This document shows positions 40,083-42,268 of a DNA stretch of 42,268 nt, one piece after another. This DNA is from Streptomyces rubellomurinus (GTDB taxonomy: Bacteria > Actinomycetota > Actinomycetes > Streptomycetales > Streptomycetaceae). The stretch is taken from positions 1-42,268 of the forward strand of contig NZ_JZKH01000075.1 of the NCBI RefSeq assembly GCF_000961885.1, read 5' to 3'. The translations under genes were made by a program, and so were the position numbers. The notes beneath the pieces were generated by a model, which worked only from the letters and a program-made list of their open reading frames with translations, did not search any database and had not been told where the DNA came from. Position 1 is the first letter of the stretch, and every line of letters starts with the position of its first letter.

Positions 40083-41147
40083 GTGCCGCCCGAACCCCAG
40101 GCCGTCCTCACCCCGCTGACCAGCGCGGCCGCCTTCCTCGTCCTCACCGTCGATCCCGGCGGCGAGGACGCGGTCCGCGATCTGCTGCCCGACCTCGCCG
40201 GGCTGCGCCGGGCCGTCGGCTTCCGCGCCCCCGAGGACGGCCTCACCTGCGTCACCGGCATCGGCTCCGACGTCTGGGACCGCCTCTTCGCCGGGCCCCG
40301 ACCGGCCGCCCTGCACCCCTTCACCGAACTGGCCGGCCCCCGCCACCGGGCCCCGGCCACCCCCGGCGACCTGCTGCTGCACCTCCGGGCTCCCCGGACG
40401 GACCTCTGCTTCGAGCTGGCCGTCCGGATCACCGACCGGCTCGCCGGCGCTGCCACCGTCGTCGACTCCGTCCACGGCTTCCGCTACTTCGACGACCGCG
40501 ACCTGCTCGGCTTCGTCGACGGCACCGAGAATCCGGAGGGCCGGGCCGCCGAGGCCGCCGTCCTGGTGGGGGAGGAGGATCCGGACTTCGCCGGCGGCAG
40601 CTACGTCGTGGTCCAGAAGTACCTGCACGACCTGGTGAAGTGGAGGGCCACCGGCGTCGCCGAACAGGAGCGGGCGGTCGGCCGCACCAAGCTCGACGAC
40701 ATCGAGTTCGACGACGACGCCAAGCCCGCCGACTCGCACGTCGCGCTCACCACGGTGACCGGCCCGGACGGCGACGAGCGGCAGATCGTCCGCTACAACA
40801 TGGCCTTCGGCTCCTTCGAGCGGGGCGGCGAGCACGGCACCTACTTCATCGGCTACGCCCGCGACCCGGGCGTCACGGAGGAGATGCTGCGCAACATGTT
40901 CATCGGCCGCCCGCCCGGCACCACCGACCGGCTGCTCGACTTCTCCACGGCCGTCACCGGCTCGCTGTTCTTCGTCCCCGGCGCCGACTTCCTGGACGCC
41001 CCGCCGCCCGCGCCGCCGCCCGCGCCGCGGACCGCCCCGCCGACCGCCGCGCCGTCCCGCGGGGCCCGGTCGGACGGCTCGCTCGGCATCGGCAGCCTCA
41101 GGCGGACCGCCGGACCGCAGACCTCCCGAACAGGACCTCGCGCATGA
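40083..41147 (+). CDS. Dyp-type heme peroxidase, encapsulin cargo
   Basis: The product is 354 residues from GTG 40083 (GGAGGA upstream). The Dyp motif GFVDGTENP holds the catalytic Asp146, the proximal heme His is probably His219 (DSHVALTT) and the catalytic Arg is Arg237 (RQIVRYNMAFG). After a Pro/Ala-rich linker (about 300-325) comes the encapsulin cargo-loading motif DGSLGIGSL (331-339), the canonical signal that directs Dyp peroxidases into encapsulin shells. It is followed by an extra tail of about 15 residues (RRTAGPQTSRTGPRA). The stop overlaps the encapsulin start (ATGA), so both are translated together. Confidence 0.96.
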   Translation: MPPEPQAVLTPLTSAAAFLVLTVDPGGEDAVRDLLPDLAGLRRAVGFRAPEDGLTCVTGIGSDVWDRLFAGPRPAALHPFTELAGPRHRAPATPGDLLLHLRAPRTDLCFELAVRITDRLAGAATVVDSVHGFRYFDDRDLLGFVDGTENPEGRAAEAAVLVGEEDPDFAGGSYVVVQKYLHDLVKWRATGVAEQERAVGRTKLDDIEFDDDAKPADSHVALTTVTGPDGDERQIVRYNMAFGSFERGGEHGTYFIGYARDPGVTEEMLRNMFIGRPPGTTDRLLDFSTAVTGSLFFVPGADFLDAPPPAPPPAPRTAPPTAAPSRGARSDGSLGIGSLRRTAGPQTSRTGPRA

Positions 41148-41947
41148 ACAACCTGCACCGCGAACTCGCCCCCGTCTCGGCCGCCGCCTGGGCGGAGATC
41201 GAGGAGGAGGCCCGCCAGACCTTCACGCTGCACGTCGCCGGCCGGCGGGTGGTCGACCTGCAGGGCCCCGAGGGCGCCACCCTCGCCGCGGTCGGCACCG
41301 GCCACCTGAGCGGGATCGAAGCTCCCCTGGACGGCGTCGAGGCGCACGCCCGCGCCGCCCAGCCGGTGGTCGAGCTGCGGGTCCCCTTCACGGTCGGGCG
41401 CGCGGCCGTCGACGACGTCGAGCGCGGCTCCCGGGACTCCGACTGGCAGCCGGTCAAGGACGCCGCCCGCACCCTGGCCCGCGCCGAGGACCGGGCCGTC
41501 TTCGAGGGCTACCGGGCCGCGGGCATCGAGGGCATCCGGGCCGGCTCCGGCAACCCGCCGGTCCAGCTCCCGGCGGACGTCCGCGAGTACCCGGAGGCGG
41601 TCAGCCGCGCCCTCACCGAGCTGCGGCTGGCCGGCGTCGGCGGCCCGTACTCCCTGCTGCTCGGCGCCGAGGCCTTCACCGCCGTCAACGAGACCAGCGA
41701 CCACGGCTACCCCGTCCACAACCACCTGGCCCGGCTGCTGGACGGCGACATCATCTGGGCCCCCGCCATCGAGGGCGCGTTCCTGCTCTCCACCCGGGGC
41801 GGCGACTTCGAGCTGTTCCTCGGCCAGGACGTCTCGGTCGGCTACCTCTCCCACGACACCGACTCCGTCCGGCTGTACCTGCAGGAGTCGCTCACCTTCC
41901 GCGTGTACACGGGAGAGGCGGCCGTCGCCCTCCAGCCCTTGGCGTGA
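41144..41947 (+). CDS. Encapsulin nanocompartment shell protein (family 1)
   Basis: The product is 267 residues, the normal size for a T=1 encapsulin. MNNLHRELAPVSAAAWAEIEEEARQTFTLHVAGRRVVDLQGPEG is the conserved N-terminal helix, where cargo peptides bind, followed by the HK97-like fold with VPFTVGRAAVDDVERGSRDSDWQPVKDAARTLARAEDRAVFEG, the E-loop region and a C-terminal GQDVSVGYLSHDTDSVRLYLQESLTFRVYT. It should form a hollow shell that stores the Dyp peroxidase encoded by the overlapping upstream gene. Confidence 0.96.
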   Translation: MNNLHRELAPVSAAAWAEIEEEARQTFTLHVAGRRVVDLQGPEGATLAAVGTGHLSGIEAPLDGVEAHARAAQPVVELRVPFTVGRAAVDDVERGSRDSDWQPVKDAARTLARAEDRAVFEGYRAAGIEGIRAGSGNPPVQLPADVREYPEAVSRALTELRLAGVGGPYSLLLGAEAFTAVNETSDHGYPVHNHLARLLDGDIIWAPAIEGAFLLSTRGGDFELFLGQDVSVGYLSHDTDSVRLYLQESLTFRVYTGEAAVALQPLA

Positions 41948-41986
41948 AGGCTTCGTCCGTGTGCGACACACCTGTGACCAGGGCAA

Positions 41987-42084
41987 GGGTACTGAGTTCC
42001 TTTACGGGGGGTACTGAGTGCCGTATCCTCTCGATGGGGCCTCTGACACCAGTCGACGAGAGCTCAGGGCTGGCACTCAGTACC
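41987..42084. promoter_or_regulatory. etfB promoter with three GGNACT-N-AGTNCC operators
   Basis: Three copies of an imperfect 13-bp palindrome lie here: GGTACTGAGTTCC (41988-42000), GGTACTGAGTGCC (42010-42022) and, inverted, GGCACTCAGTACC (42072-42084). Copies 2 and 3 are exact complements over 14 bp. TTTACG (42001-42006) and TATCCT (42024-42029) form a 17-bp-spaced -35/-10 pair, and copy 2 fills the spacer. A repressor is the simplest reading. A smaller GTGTG-CGA-CACAC palindrome lies upstream at 41959-41971. Confidence 0.7.
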
Positions 42085-42145
42085 CTGGTCTCGACGTGAG
42101 GCCGAGGATCAGTGCACCCGCGCACCGGGACAGGAGAGACCGCTC

Positions 42146-42268
42146 ATGAGCTTGAGGATCGTCGTCTGCGTGAAGTACGTGCCGGACGCGACGGGTGACC
42201 GTCGTTTCTCGGACGACCACACCACGGACCGGGAGGGTGTGGACGGCCTCCTGTCGGAGCTGGACGAG
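42146..42268 (+). CDS. etfB: Electron transfer flavoprotein beta subunit, 3' end outside the window
   Basis: Only the first 41 residues are visible. MSLRIVVCVKYVPDATGDRRFS is the typical EtfB/FixA N-terminus (VxVKxVPD), followed by TTDREGVDGLLSELDE. GGAGAG lies about 8 bp upstream of ATG 42146. EtfB with EtfA passes electrons from acyl-CoA dehydrogenases to the quinone pool; etfA is expected just downstream. Confidence 0.88.
   Translation, partial: MSLRIVVCVKYVPDATGDRRFSDDHTTDREGVDGLLSELDE

Noticed and set aside
39943..40119. 58-codon frame with Ala-His-Pro repeats before the Dyp peroxidase
   Set aside because: It overlaps the peroxidase start in a different frame, has no ribosome-binding site and owes its composition to the 15-bp repeat. 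A leader peptide is not excluded.
1..42268. Biosynthetic gene cluster or mobile island
   Set aside because: No synthase, transposase, integrase or attachment-site repeats were seen; composition looks uniform and most genes are of core or common accessory types.

Overview
The window is very GC-rich, third positions are almost all G or C, genes are dense with many 4-bp ATGA/GTGA overlaps, and the content (dnaE2/imuB, DUF1876, TIGR03084/TIGR03086 DinB proteins, ECF42 with a DGPF protein, F420-type PPOX enzyme, Dyp-encapsulin) points to an actinomycete chromosome, most likely Streptomycetaceae (Streptomyces or Kitasatospora; I cannot separate them from sequence alone). I see 45 protein genes, two of them cut by the window edges, no tRNA or rRNA, no insertion sequence, no CRISPR array and no biosynthetic cluster. 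No gene-free stretch reaches 300 bases.

Layout. 1-4609: mutasome genes, the 3' part of an ImuB-like Y-family polymerase followed by dnaE2. 4724-9428: a DinB-type protein divergent from a GAF-LuxR regulator, then an acyl-CoA ligase, a MerR regulator and an SDR on the minus strand. 9552-11731: plus-strand globin, GNAT, VOC and NAD(P)-binding proteins. 11736-13144: extradiol dioxygenase divergent from a MarR regulator. 13151-14816: ECF42 sigma factor with its DGPF partner. 14974-19958: GNAT, secreted EEP-type phosphodiesterase, LacI regulator, DUF4436 membrane protein, EamA transporter. 19982-24846: minus-strand GNAT, Asp-box protein, disulfide oxidoreductase, alpha/beta hydrolase and thioredoxin. 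24993-26968: lipoprotein, ECF sigma and zinc-finger anti-sigma. 26999-28957: two poorly characterised gene pairs. 28992-32058: PPOX enzyme and a TetR-MFS efflux pair. 32319-35138: VOC, hemerythrin, TIGR03086 and DoxX. 35401-38540: secreted M9 collagenase and a PP2C phosphatase. 38732-42268: LLM flavin enzyme, Dyp peroxidase, encapsulin, and the start of etfB.

The main result lies in control sequences. (1) Two divergent promoter regions 22 kb apart, dioxygenase/marR (12593-12646) and TIGR03086/doxX (34372-34425), carry the same pair of GTTCAAATTTGAAC-type palindromes with exactly 40 bp between equivalent positions and with the imperfect copy on the corresponding side. This predicts a small MarR regulon joining an extradiol dioxygenase, a DoxX membrane protein and a DinB-fold protein, and it resembles in content the quinone-responsive MhqR regulon of Bacillus. 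(2) The etfB promoter has three GGNACT-N-AGTNCC operators, one of them exactly filling the 17-bp spacer between -35 and -10 hexamers. (3) The thioredoxin gene has a textbook SigR promoter (GGAAT-N18-GTT). (4) The TetR-MFS pair has two identical-arm operators 39 bp apart, next to a perfect CRP consensus site. (5) The Dyp peroxidase carries an internal encapsulin-targeting motif followed by an unusual 15-residue tail that runs into the encapsulin start codon.

Many products handle oxidants, electrophiles or electron transfer (thioredoxin, Dyp-encapsulin, dioxygenase, DoxX, hemerythrin, globin, PPOX, LLM, ETF), but apart from the shared MarR operators there is no sequence sign that they form one system.
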